Positions 1 to 8,879 of a DNA stretch of 64,000 nt are shown here, piece after piece; position 1 is the first letter of the stretch, and each line of letters begins with the position of its first letter. The stretch lies in contig NZ_CP120210.1 of the NCBI RefSeq assembly GCF_029369745.1, positions 6,324,001 through 6,388,000 on the forward strand, written 5' to 3'. Made by a program: the position numbers and the translations under genes. The notes under the pieces were generated by a model that saw nothing but the letters and a program-made list of their open reading frames with translations, had not been told where the DNA came from and did not search any database. This DNA comes from Amycolatopsis sp. QT-25. GTDB lineage: Bacteria; Actinomycetota; Actinomycetes; Mycobacteriales; Pseudonocardiaceae.

Positions 1-1
1 C

Positions 2-1111
<1,110 letters not shown>

Positions 1112-1509
1112 CGCGCTGATCGTGATTGTGAGGGCGGCGTGTCGCGAAAGCCTTGCTGGAGGCGGGAAGCGGCGGTGCACGTGGGGTGAGTGGTAGGACG
1201 GTGAGCGCAGACCGGCCTTTGCCTGCCTCCGCTTTCCGGCCTCGATCAACGGAGGATCAGGGACACTCACCGTCTCCGATCCTCCGTTGATCGAGCATCA
1301 CCACAGCAAGCCCCGAGGTCACCATCTCGACCGGCGAAGTCGCCAGCGGCGATACCCCGCCACCTGCTCCAGCCCCACCACCGCGGTCAGCACGGCATCA
1401 GCGCCCATCGCCGCCCACACCAGCTGCGACGCGCCGGCGGTGGTGTGGGCGCCCGCCCCGCGGCGAAGACGGCGGTAGAGACCGATGGTCTGTTAGTCTG
1501 GCCGACATC
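1112..1509. other. Intergenic region with an 18-bp inverted repeat and a possible coding fossil
   Basis: No convincing intact gene. On the minus strand, bases about 1480 down to 1330 read without stops as an alanine-rich peptide containing GADAVLTAVVGLEQVAGYRR. It resembles a protein C-terminus but has no start and no recognised family. A perfect inverted repeat (1241-1295) lies just beyond its stop, as a terminator would. A TAGTCT box at about 1494-1499 sits only about ten bases before the next start codon, which would give a nearly leaderless transcript. Confidence 0.4.
1241..1295. repeat. 18-bp perfect inverted repeat
   Basis: Arms 1241-1258 and 1278-1295 (CTCGATCAACGGAGGATC and its complement) are separated by 19 bases. 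It lies between the UvrA-like gene and the phosphoesterase gene. It could be a terminator for the upstream gene or a dimeric repressor site; there is no T-run. Confidence 0.6.
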
Positions 1510-2643
1510 ATGCCCCGCATCCTTGTCCGCGTCGCCGCACTGATCACCGCTCTCGCCCTCCTGTTCGGTGTGCCGTGGTGGACGATCGTCGGCTCGCCCG
1601 CACTCCCGGCCGCGCTCGAAGTCCTCGGCACGATCGTGTTCGCCGCCGGGGCGATCGCCCTGCCCGCGTGCATGGTCCTCGGCCACGGCCCGTGGCAGCG
1701 CGACCTCGCGGCGAAGATCGGCGACCTCTCCCTGGGCCTGGTCTGGCTGCTGTTCTCCTTGTCGATACTCGGAAACGTGCTGCGGCTCGTGCTCGCGGTG
1801 TCCGGAGTGGACACTGCGGCGGGCATCGTGTCCGGCGTCGTCTTGGCGGCCTTCGTGGTACTGGCGGTGTACGGGATGGCCGAAGCCCGGCGCGTGCCGA
1901 GACTCAAGGAGCTCGACGTCGTACTCCCCCGGCTCGGCGCGGGGCTCGACGGTCTCCGGTTCGCGATCATCACCGACACCCATTTCGGCCCGCTGAACCG
2001 GACGAAATGGGCGGAGAAGGTCGTCGAGGTGGTGAACGAACTCGACGCCGACGTCGTCGCCCACGCGGGTGACCTCGCCGACGGCTCCGTCGCCGCACGC
2101 GCCCAGCAGGTCGCGCCGCTCGGAAAGGTGCGGGCGAAACTCGGCAAGTTCTACATCACCGGCAATCACGAGTACTTCGGTGAGGCGCAGGCCTGGCTCG
2201 ACCACATGCGCGACCTCGGCTGGGACACGCTGCACAACCGGCACGCGAAGGTCCACCAGGGCGGGGACACGCTCGTCTTCGCCGGGATCGACGACCCGAC
2301 CGGCACCGTCTCCGGCCTGCCGGGCCACGGCCCCGACCTCCCCGCCGCGTTGGACGGCGTCGCCGCGAGCACGCCGGTCGTCCTGCTCGCCCACCAGCCG
2401 AAGCAGGTCGAGCAGGCCGCCGAGGCGGGTATCGACCTCCAGGTCTCCGGGCACACCCACGGCGGCCAGATCTGGCCGTTCCACCTCCTGGTCCGGCTGG
2501 ATCAGCCCGTCCTAGCCGGGCTTTCGCGCCACGGCGAGCGCACGCAGCTCTACACCAGCCGCGGCACCGGCTTCTGGGGACCGCCGTTGCGCGTCTTCGC
2601 GCCGAGCGAGATCACCCTGCTGACCTTGCGAAACAGCAAATAA
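1510..2643 (+). CDS. Membrane-anchored metallophosphoesterase (YkuE-like)
   Basis: A 377-residue protein. The first about 125 residues hold four hydrophobic helices, and a calcineurin-like phosphoesterase domain follows. Its metal-binding motifs appear in order: ITDTHFG, AHAGDLADG, ITGNHEYF, LLAHQP and SGHTHGGQIWPF. This matches the YkuE/YaeI-type membrane phosphoesterases, some of which hydrolyse phosphate esters of lipids such as UDP-diacylglucosamine; the substrate here is unknown. The catalytic domain probably faces one side of the membrane behind the helical bundle. The gene appears monocistronic, with the decayed DUF998 gene 122 bases downstream under its own promoter-like sequence. Confidence 0.88.
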   Translation: MPRILVRVAALITALALLFGVPWWTIVGSPALPAALEVLGTIVFAAGAIALPACMVLGHGPWQRDLAAKIGDLSLGLVWLLFSLSILGNVLRLVLAVSGVDTAAGIVSGVVLAAFVVLAVYGMAEARRVPRLKELDVVLPRLGAGLDGLRFAIITDTHFGPLNRTKWAEKVVEVVNELDADVVAHAGDLADGSVAARAQQVAPLGKVRAKLGKFYITGNHEYFGEAQAWLDHMRDLGWDTLHNRHAKVHQGGDTLVFAGIDDPTGTVSGLPGHGPDLPAALDGVAASTPVVLLAHQPKQVEQAAEAGIDLQVSGHTHGGQIWPFHLLVRLDQPVLAGLSRHGERTQLYTSRGTGFWGPPLRVFAPSEITLLTLRNSK

Positions 2644-2696
2644 CTCACCTGGCGCCACCCCTTCAGCGGCACACCGGGCACTACCGACAATTTTTT

Positions 2697-2708
2697 TTGT
2701 CTTGACAA
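2697..2708. promoter_or_regulatory. Candidate promoter -35 overlapped by a short palindrome
   Basis: TTGTC-TT-GACAA is palindromic, and its right half forms part of a consensus TTGACA (-35) at 2702-2707. The surrounding tract is strikingly AT-rich (eight T's at 2691-2698) for this genome. It lies about 60 bases before the DUF998 start. Such an overlap suggests a repressor operator, perhaps for a TetR- or MarR-type regulator, but no regulator gene is adjacent. Confidence 0.35.
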
Positions 2709-2765
2709 TTTAGATTTTCGAGGCGAGGGTTGTCTCCAACGCACTCCCCCCGAAAGGCCGAAACG

Positions 2766-3056
2766 ATGACCATCGCCGCCACCCGGACCCCTGTCGCACT
2801 GTCGGCCCGCGCCTGGCTCGCGTGCGGCGCCGCCTCGGGGCCGCTGTACTTCCTGACCACGCTCACCCAGGCCGCCGTCCGCGACGGCTTCGACGTCACC
2901 AAGCATCCGGCGAGCCTGCTGAGCAACGGCGACGCCGGCAACGCGAACGCCGTCGTGATGCTCGCCTTCTGGGCCACCGTGATGCTTGCCTGGGGCTGGG
3001 TCACCGCCGTCATCTTCCGTTCCGCTCGAACCACTCGAGGAGAATTCCCGTCATGA
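2766..3056 (+). pseudogene. DUF998 membrane protein with a central in-frame deletion
   Basis: The 96-residue product starts like a DUF998 integral membrane protein (CGAASGPLYFLTTLTQAAVR, then HPASLLSNGD). It jumps directly to what looks like the last transmembrane helix of the same family (VVMLAFWATVMLAWGWVTAV). Normal members are about 200 residues with six helices, so the middle four or so are missing while the frame is kept. GAAAGG upstream is a plausible ribosome site. The stop codon overlaps the next gene's ATG (ATGA), which shows the pair was once translationally coupled. I infer a non-functional remnant; a functional mini-protein cannot be excluded. Confidence 0.6.
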
Positions 3057-3847
3057 GCACCGTGACCTAGCAAGACGGCACCACCATCGCCTACACCCGT
3101 ACCGGCTCCGGCCCCGCCGTCATCCTGGTCGACGGGGCGATGTGCCACCGCGAGTTCGGCCCGGCCAGGCCGCTGGCCGCCGAACTGGCCGCGCACTTCA
3201 CCGTCTACACCTACGACCGCCGCGGTCGCGGCGAAAGCGGCGACACCGAGCCGTTCTCCGTCGCTCGCGAAGTCGAGGACATCGCGGCGCTGATCAAGGA
3301 AGCGGGCGGGACGGCGCACGTCTACGGCATCTCCTCCGGCGCCGCGCTGGCTCTCGAAGCCGCGAAAGCCGGGCTCCCCATCACGAAGCTGGCGGTGTAC
3401 GAGTTCCCGCTGGTCGTCGACGACACCCGTCCGCCGGTCCCGGCCGACTACGGCGAACGGCTGGAGAAGGCCATCGCCGCCGGGCGGCCCGGCACCGCGA
3501 TCAAGACCTTCATGCGGGAAGGCGTCCGCGTCCCGGCGCCGGTCGTGTTCATGATGCGGTTCATGCCCGCCTGGCCGAAGCTGAAGAAGGTCGCGCCGAC
3601 CCTGCGCTACGACGCCGCCCTGTTCGACGGTCTGCACGACGGCACCCCGCTGCCCGAGGGCCGCTGGGCGAGCGTTTCGGTGCCGACGCTGATCATGGAC
3701 GGCGGCAAGAGCCCGGCGTGGGTCCGCACCGGTGTCGCCGCGCTGGCGAAAGCCGTCCCCGGCGCCGAGCACCGGACGATCGAAGGGCAGACGCATATGC
3801 TCAAGCCGAAAGCCGTTGCCCCGGTACCGATCGAGTACTTCAGCTGA
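3053..3847 (+). pseudogene. Alpha/beta hydrolase interrupted by an amber codon at codon 6
   Basis: The natural start is the ATG at 3053, coupled to the preceding gene. The reading goes MSTVT, then TAG at 3068-3070, then continues in the same frame as DGTTIAYTRTGSGPAVILVD and a complete alpha/beta hydrolase fold. The nucleophile elbow is GISSGAA, and a C-terminal DGG (acid) and GQTHML (His) complete the likely triad. TCG-to-TAG is the simplest explanation. The next in-frame ATG is at 3140, which would remove the first beta-strand and the oxyanion-hole loop, so a restart there would probably not give a good enzyme. A sequencing error is the main alternative. Confidence 0.65.
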
Positions 3848-3857
3848 GGGAGTGATC

Positions 3858-4397
3858 ATGAAAATCGAATTGGTCGAAGGCGACATCACCGAACAGCGGG
3901 TCGACGTCGTGGTCAACGCCGCGAACTCGTCACTGCTCGGCGGCGGCGGGGTGGACGGCGCGATACACCGCCGCGGCGGACCGGAGATCCTCGCCGAATG
4001 CCGGGCGCTGCGCGCGGGTCACTACGGCAAGGGACTGAAGACCGGAGAGGCGGTCGCCACCACGGCGGGCCGCCTTCCGGCGCGCTGGGTGGTGCACACC
4101 GTCGGGCCGGTGTGGTCCGGCTCCGAAGACCGCTCCGCCCTGCTCGCCGCCTGCCACCGCAACTCGCTGCACGTCGCCGCCGATCTCGGCGCGCACACCG
4201 TGGCCTTCCCCGCGATCTCGACCGGGATCTACCGGTGGCCGGTCGAATCCGCGGCGGAGATCGCCCTCGAGACGGTGGTGAGCACGCTTTCGGCCGGGTC
4301 GTGTTCGGTGGAGCTGGTGCGGTTCGTGCTGTTCGGGAAGGCGGCGTACGACGTGTTCCGGGAGCAGGCGGAAGCGCTGGGAGTGGCCGGGTCGTGA
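3858..4397 (+). CDS. Macrodomain protein (O-acetyl-ADP-ribose deacetylase type)
   Basis: A 179-residue single macrodomain. It begins MKIELVEGDITEQ and continues VVNAANSSLLGGGGVDGAIH, the ADP-ribose pyrophosphate-binding loop of the YmdB/MacroD class. A second conserved loop, FPAISTGIYRWP, follows. The catalytic-type Asn and Asp of the MacroD class are present in the NAANSSLLGGGGVD stretch. The expected role is hydrolysis of O-acetyl-ADP-ribose or of ADP-ribosylated side chains in the cytoplasm. It starts 10 bases after the broken hydrolase gene and may share its transcript. A copy of the dispersed 3' motif overlaps its stop codon. Confidence 0.9.
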   Translation: MKIELVEGDITEQRVDVVVNAANSSLLGGGGVDGAIHRRGGPEILAECRALRAGHYGKGLKTGEAVATTAGRLPARWVVHTVGPVWSGSEDRSALLAACHRNSLHVAADLGAHTVAFPAISTGIYRWPVESAAEIALETVVSTLSAGSCSVELVRFVLFGKAAYDVFREQAEALGVAGS

Positions 4398-4412
4398 GTG
4401 GCGGTTCGGGTT
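4389..4412 (+). repeat. Dispersed 3'-end motif, copy 1
   Basis: GGGTCGTGAGTGGCGGTTCG runs across the stop codon of the macrodomain gene in the sense direction. The same motif occurs near 4797, 25546, 44901 and 47592. An inverted copy faces it across the 4.4-4.8 kb gap. Confidence 0.6.
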
Positions 4413-4693
4413 GGTGAGGAGGAAGGCGAACGTGTCCGGACGCCGAAGCCTCGAAGGGTGTGATCGCCACAGGGATGCGGCGCGCCCAACACCGTCTACA
4501 AGGGACTTCGGAGTGCCCCTCAGCGCCCGATTCGAGCACTTCGCAAAGCCTCTGCAGGGTCTTGAGTGGTGAGGACGGTCAGGGCCAAGAGTGTCTTGGA
4601 TACCTACTGCATTCCGGCTTGGGCCGACCGCAGGCCTTCACGTATTCGGCAGAGGTGAGTTCGGGTTTCGTCGGCTGCGCCGGTGCGCCTGGG

Positions 4694-4754
4694 GTGGTAC
4701 ATGAAGGCCCCCTTCCTTGCGCCTAGCGCAAGGAAGGGGGCCTTCATGTACCAC
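4694..4754. terminator. 29-bp perfect hairpin (family A), bidirectional terminator candidate
   Basis: Arms 4694-4722 and 4726-4754 pair perfectly around a CTA loop; the core is ATGAAGGCCCCCTTCCTTGC. It lies between convergent genes. The same core recurs at 20090 and 52941 and in variant form at 10575, 11371, 60818 and 63398, so this is a dispersed genomic element as well as a likely transcription stop. Confidence 0.75.
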
Positions 4755-4796
4755 ACGAGAGAGAACCACGGCGGCGTGCCTCAACTCTTAATAGCA

Positions 4797-4818
4797 CCGG
4801 AATCGCCACTCACGACCC
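4797..4818 (-). repeat. Dispersed 3'-end motif, copy 2
   Basis: Read on the minus strand it is GGGTCGTGAGTGGCGATTCC. It begins two bases after the stop codon of the minus-strand beta-propeller gene, so it has the same sense orientation relative to its gene as copy 1. Confidence 0.6.
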
Positions 4819-4819
4819 A

Positions 4820-5803
4820 CTACACACCCGCGGGCGAACTACCCCGCTCGACCACCAGCCGGGCCGCCCCGCTCCCGTCCGCCGGAACCGCCCAGATCCC
4901 CGGCTCCAGCCCGTACGCGACGGTCCGGTCGTCGAGCCAGGCGGCCTGGTCGTCCACGCTCCGCGTTTCGGCCAGCAGGGTTTCCTGTCCGGAGGCCAGG
5001 TCGAGGACCGCCAGTCGCCACGGCGCCGCGAGATCGGCGGAAACCCGTTTCTTGAAGGCGATCCGCTTCCCGTCCGGGGAGAGGGACGGGCATTCGACGT
5101 TCTCCCGGATCATCTTCGCGACGAGCTTCTCGTAGTCCGCCTCGACCAGGTACGTCTTCCCCTTCGTCCCCACGGTCGCGTAGAACCGCTTCCCGTCCGG
5201 GGTGAAGGTGATCCCCCAGTAGTTCACGTCGGACGAGTAGTACGGCTTGCCGTCGAGCAGGAGGCCCATCTCCTCGATGCTCTTCATCAGCTTCCCGGTT
5301 TTCAGGTCGAAGATCCCGGCCCGCGTCGAAAATCCGGTTTCCGCATAGGAATCGCCGTTGACGAACAGCGTCCAGTAGGCGAGTTTCCCGTCCGGCGAGA
5401 CCCGGCCGCGACTGGGGGTGCCGGGCAGTTCGATCCGGCGGATCTCGTTGAGGTCCTTGTCGAGCACGATGACGTCGGTCATCGGCGGCAGCACTCCCGG
5501 CTGCGCGGACAGGCACAAGGCGGTCCCCGCCGAAGCGGCGAACCGGTCGCAGCTGAGCCCGGACACCTTCCGGGGTTCATCCGGCCGGTCGGCCGGAACG
5601 GTGGCGAGACGGCCGAAGTCGGGGCCTTCGGCGGTGTTGCGGAACAGCAGCTGTCCCTTGGCCTGCACGGAAACCGGCTGCCCGGTGACGACGGCGACGG
5701 AATTCACCTCCGGTCCGCGGTCGCGGGAGTGGAGCCCGTAGCCGACGGCGGCCGCGATCAGGAGGACGACCGCCCCCACCACCCCCAGGACGCGCGCCCT
5801 CAT
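4820..5803 (-). CDS. Membrane-anchored WD40/TolB-like beta-propeller protein
   Basis: A 327-residue protein beginning MRARVLGVVGAVVLLIAAAV, a single N-terminal membrane anchor (or uncleaved signal). Repeated propeller blades of the PD40 type follow, visible as SPDGKLAYW, TPDGKRFYA and SPDGKRIAF spaced by about 45-70 residues. Such extracytoplasmic propellers bind peptides, proteins or ligands; no catalytic motif is seen. The start is set by the ATG at 5803, which overlaps the stop of the upstream MFS gene (ATGA). The two proteins are therefore translationally coupled and probably act together in or at the membrane. Confidence 0.8.
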   Translation of the reverse strand: MRARVLGVVGAVVLLIAAAVGYGLHSRDRGPEVNSVAVVTGQPVSVQAKGQLLFRNTAEGPDFGRLATVPADRPDEPRKVSGLSCDRFAASAGTALCLSAQPGVLPPMTDVIVLDKDLNEIRRIELPGTPSRGRVSPDGKLAYWTLFVNGDSYAETGFSTRAGIFDLKTGKLMKSIEEMGLLLDGKPYYSSDVNYWGITFTPDGKRFYATVGTKGKTYLVEADYEKLVAKMIRENVECPSLSPDGKRIAFKKRVSADLAAPWRLAVLDLASGQETLLAETRSVDDQAAWLDDRTVAYGLEPGIWAVPADGSGAARLVVERGSSPAGV

Positions 5804-7044
5804 GCGGGTGTCCGCAACGGACGGAGGACGGCGGCCGCGACGACCACCACGGCCAGCGCGCCGGCGGCGACCAGGACCGCGGCCCGCAGATCCCAGGTGG
5901 TCCAGGCAAGTCCGAAAAGGACGGACGCGAGCATCCGCGTCGTCGCCTGTCCGGTCTGCACCAGCGCCAGTCCGCTCGCCCGCTGGTGCTCGGGCAGCAA
6001 CGGTCCGGCGGCGGCCATCAGGACCCCGTCGGTGGCGGCGTAGAAGACGCCGTGCAGCACCAGCGCCAGCACGGCGAGGATGCCGCCGTCCACCGGACCC
6101 AGCAACGCCAGCAGCGCGACGACGAGAGCGACGTGCCCGCCGAGGAACACCTTCCAGCGGCCGATCCGGTCGGAAAGCCTGCCGAACGGCACGGCGAGCA
6201 GCAGGTACACGCCCGCCGTTCCCAGCGGCAGCAAGGGAAAGAAGACCGCGCCGAGATCCCATCGGCGCTGCAGGACGAGATAGAGGAACGAGTCGCTGAG
6301 GGTGACCAGGCCCAGCAGCGCCGCCCACACGCAGATCCGGCGGAACGACGCCTGCCGGATCAGGCCCGCCGTCTCCCTCAACGAGACCTTGGGGCGTTCG
6401 ACGTCCGGCTTCGGCTGGTGGTCCTTGACCAGCACCAGCAGGATGATCACGCCGATCGCGGCGACGCAGAAGCTCGTGAAGAACACCGAGTCGTAGCTGC
6501 CGAGGCTGAGCCACAGCACGGCCATCGCGACCAGCGGGCCGAGGAACGCGCCGAAGGTGTCCATCGCGCGGTGCACGCCGAACGCGCGGCCGAGATGTTC
6601 GGGTTCGCTGCTCAAGGTGATCAGCGCGTCCCGCGGCGCGGTCCGGACGCCTTTGCCGGTGCGGTCGGCCGCCAGGACGGCACCGATCGCGACGGTGGAC
6701 GAACCCGCCAGCATCAGGCCGATCTTGCCCAGCGCCGAAAGCCCGTAACCGAAGCAGGCGACGGCCTTCAGCCGCTGCCACCGGTCGGCGAGATGCCCGC
6801 CGACCAGCCGGACGACGGCGGTGACGCCGGAGTAGAGGCCGTCGAGCACGCCGAACTGCAGCGGGCTCAGGCCGAGACCGAGAACGAGGTAGAGCGGGAG
6901 GACCGCGGTCACCATCTCCGACGAGATGTCGGTGACGAGGCTGACCAGGCCGAGCGCGACGACGTTCCCGGTGACGGCCCGTTTCACGCCGCTCTTCGGG
7001 ACTTCCGCCGCGGCGTCCGCTCCCCGACTGGTGGCTATGTACAT
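5800..7044 (-). CDS. MFS transporter
   Basis: A 414-residue, about 12-helix major facilitator protein. A clear ribosome site (AAGGAGGG) lies six bases before the ATG. The helix 2-3 loop GGHLADRWQRLK and its counterpart FGRLSDRIGRWKVFL after helix 8 are the family signatures. An EPEHLGRAFGVHRAMDTFGA segment in helix 4-5 resembles drug/proton antiporters. The substrate is not apparent. It is the first gene of a two-gene unit with the coupled beta-propeller protein. Confidence 0.85.
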   Translation of the reverse strand: MYIATSRGADAAAEVPKSGVKRAVTGNVVALGLVSLVTDISSEMVTAVLPLYLVLGLGLSPLQFGVLDGLYSGVTAVVRLVGGHLADRWQRLKAVACFGYGLSALGKIGLMLAGSSTVAIGAVLAADRTGKGVRTAPRDALITLSSEPEHLGRAFGVHRAMDTFGAFLGPLVAMAVLWLSLGSYDSVFFTSFCVAAIGVIILLVLVKDHQPKPDVERPKVSLRETAGLIRQASFRRICVWAALLGLVTLSDSFLYLVLQRRWDLGAVFFPLLPLGTAGVYLLLAVPFGRLSDRIGRWKVFLGGHVALVVALLALLGPVDGGILAVLALVLHGVFYAATDGVLMAAAGPLLPEHQRASGLALVQTGQATTRMLASVLFGLAWTTWDLRAAVLVAAGALAVVVVAAAVLRPLRTPA

Positions 7045-7087
7045 GCGAACCCTCCTTCACGCGCGTCGAAACGACCGCAAGTAGGTG

Positions 7088-7128
7088 CCAGGTCGCGATG
7101 GTCCGCGACGCGAACCATCGCGACCTGG
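7088..7128. terminator. 15-bp hairpin between two minus-strand genes
   Basis: Arms 7088-7102 and 7114-7128 (CCAGGTCGCGATGGT and complement) enclose an 11-base loop, just after the stop of the phosphoesterase gene. The flanking 12 bases CGCAAGTAGGTG (7077-7088) are identical to part of the family B hairpin at 54838, hinting at common ancestry. Confidence 0.6.
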
Positions 7129-7144
7129 TGCCGAAACGCGGGGA

Positions 7145-8731
7145 TCAGTGGCAGGTGTAGGTGGGGGACGAGTCGATGGTCTTGCCGTCGAGACCGATCA
7201 GCTGGGTCGAGAAGGCGTTGTCCGACATGTTCAGCTTGAGCACGCCGTAGGTGGAGATCGCCTTCGCGGTGGCCGCGTGCTCCGTCTTGACCGGGTACAG
7301 GGTCGCCCCGCCGCCACCGCCGATGATCTGCACCGGACCGGCGGCATCCCGGTCGCCGTCGGCGTTCTGCGGATGGAACCGCTCGTAGTGGTGGTCGTGC
7401 CCGTTGAGCACCAGATCGACCTTGTTCTGCACCATGGTCTCCCAGAGGGTGGCCATCTTGTCGTTGTCGCCGTGGTCACCCGAGGTGTACCGCGGGTGGT
7501 GGTAGTACGCGGCGACGCAGGGCTTCGTGTTGTTCTTGAGGTCCTGCTTGATCCAGTTCAGCTGCTCGTCGCTGATCCCGTTCGCGGCGAGACCGGGCGA
7601 GAACTCCGTGCTGTCGATGGCGACGAAGTGCCAGTTGCCCATCTCCCAGCTGTAGTAGGTCTTCCCGTTCGGCGTCGCGATCTTGCCGAAGTACTGCTTG
7701 TAGGCGCCCAGCGGGGTGTGGTCGTAGGTCTCGTGGTTACCGGGCACCGGGTGCATGATGTTCTTGTACTTGCCCCAGGTCTTGTCGAAGTACTTCGTGA
7801 AGTCCTCGATGTGGGCGTCGTCGTACTGGTTGTCGCCCATGGTGATGACCGCGGCCGGGTTCATCTGGCCGACCAGCGCGGCCGTTTTCGGGTGGACGCA
7901 CGAAGAAGACGAAGCGGTGCACTGTTCGGCGATGTCACCGGAGGCGGCGAGGACGAACGACGAACCGCCTGCCTGCGTGGTCGCCTGGATCTGGTTGCTG
8001 GCCGCCGAAGTGTTGCCGGCGGCGTCCTTCGCGCGGACGGTGTAGGTGTACGCGGTCGACGCGCTCAGCCCGGAGTCGGTGTAGGAAGCGCTTTCAGTGG
8101 TGCCGACGACCTGGCCGTTCCGCAGCACCTCGTAGCCGGCGACGCCGACGTTGTCCGTCGATCCGGTCCACGTCAGGTCCACAGTGGACGCGGTGACCGA
8201 ACCGGCCTTGAGGTTCGACGGAGCGGTGGGCGCCTGCGTGTCGCCGGAGGAGTCCGACGTCCCGTAGACCTGCATCTCCCACAGGGAGTAGCCGTAACCG
8301 GTGGCGCGTTTGGTGCCGACGAGACGCAGGTACCGGCCGCGGCCGGACAGTCCGGTGAGGTCGTCGGTCCCGCCGTTGCCGTTGGTGACGGACTTGATCG
8401 AGGTCCACGCCGAGCCGTCGTTGGAGACTTCCAGGCGATACGCGGTGGCGTACGCGGCTTCCCAGTTCAGCTTGACCCGGTTGATGGCCGAGGGCCCACC
8501 GAGGTCGACGCGGATGAACTGCGGGTCGACGCCTTCCGCGCTCGCCCACCGGGTGCCGGTCTTCCCGTCGACGGCGAGCGGGCCGCCGTAGGAGGAGGAC
8601 TCCACCGAGGAGACGAGGACGGGTTTACCTTGGGACAACAGGACATCAGCGGCTTGGGCGTTACCGCTGAGCAGCGTCGGCAACAGGATGGCGGCCGCGC
8701 CTAGTGGCAGTAGTCGGGTTCGGGCCTTCAC
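7145..8731 (-). CDS. Secreted phosphoesterase with discoidin (F5/8 C) and fibronectin III domains
   Basis: A 528-residue exported protein. It has a signal peptide MKARTRLLPLGAAAILLPTL ending near NAQA-A. A discoidin/F5-8 type C carbohydrate-binding domain follows (about 30-155; PLAVDGKTGTRWASAEGVDPQFIRVDLG). Next comes a fibronectin type III domain (about 168-252; APSNLKAGSVTASTVDLTWT), then a calcineurin-like phosphoesterase (about 258-528). The catalytic domain shows AASGDIAEQ, MGDNQYD, PVPGNHETYDH, YYHHPRYTSG and LNGHDHHYERF, covering all the expected metal ligands. It probably hydrolyses an extracellular phosphate or phosphodiester substrate while bound to cell-wall or plant polysaccharide. 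Transcribed alone; divergent from the HAD gene. Confidence 0.9.
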   Translation of the reverse strand: MKARTRLLPLGAAAILLPTLLSGNAQAADVLLSQGKPVLVSSVESSSYGGPLAVDGKTGTRWASAEGVDPQFIRVDLGGPSAINRVKLNWEAAYATAYRLEVSNDGSAWTSIKSVTNGNGGTDDLTGLSGRGRYLRLVGTKRATGYGYSLWEMQVYGTSDSSGDTQAPTAPSNLKAGSVTASTVDLTWTGSTDNVGVAGYEVLRNGQVVGTTESASYTDSGLSASTAYTYTVRAKDAAGNTSAASNQIQATTQAGGSSFVLAASGDIAEQCTASSSSCVHPKTAALVGQMNPAAVITMGDNQYDDAHIEDFTKYFDKTWGKYKNIMHPVPGNHETYDHTPLGAYKQYFGKIATPNGKTYYSWEMGNWHFVAIDSTEFSPGLAANGISDEQLNWIKQDLKNNTKPCVAAYYHHPRYTSGDHGDNDKMATLWETMVQNKVDLVLNGHDHHYERFHPQNADGDRDAAGPVQIIGGGGGATLYPVKTEHAATAKAISTYGVLKLNMSDNAFSTQLIGLDGKTIDSSPTYTCH

Positions 8732-8879
8732 ATCGATCTCCCCGGGAATCCGTGGCGGCGGGTTGAGAGGGACGGGTGCGCGGCGTTCACTTCGCGTACA
8801 CTTCTTCGTTTGGTAACTTTCCTAACGAATGCGTACGGTAATCCGTACCACTCGGTGAGTCAAGACGTAGACTCGTCCC
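8732..8879. promoter_or_regulatory. Divergent promoter region with two inverted repeats
   Basis: A 148-base AT-richer gap between divergent genes. It contains TTCGTT (8805-8810)/AACGAA (8824-8829) around a TAACTTTCC core, and a separate GTACGG-TAAT-CCGTAC palindrome (8833-8848). On the minus strand the first element reads GTTAGGAAAGTTACC. I recall similar boxes upstream of secreted glycan-active enzymes in actinomycetes, but cannot confirm that here. One or both are likely operators for the secreted phosphoesterase. Confidence 0.4.

Larger units (their letters stand above)
4398..4819. other. Convergent intergenic region with repeats
   Basis: Non-coding region of 422 bases between convergent genes. 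It carries a 61-base hairpin (4694-4754) and two opposed copies of the dispersed 3' motif at its edges. The remainder shows no recognisable gene. Confidence 0.6.

Noticed and set aside
1287..1478. 63-codon plus-strand frame before the first phosphoesterase
   Set aside because: Arg/Pro/Thr-rich with no start signal; the minus strand looks more protein-like here.
3068..3070. Idea that the tRNA with anticodon UAG suppresses the amber codon in the hydrolase
   Set aside because: An anticodon written UAG (5' to 3') pairs with CUA, not with the stop codon UAG, which needs anticodon CUA.
5804..7060. Continuous minus-strand frame extending the beta-propeller protein upstream to 7060
   Set aside because: The upstream part overlaps the MFS gene in another frame and has no protein character; the ATGA overlap at 5800-5803 gives the real start.
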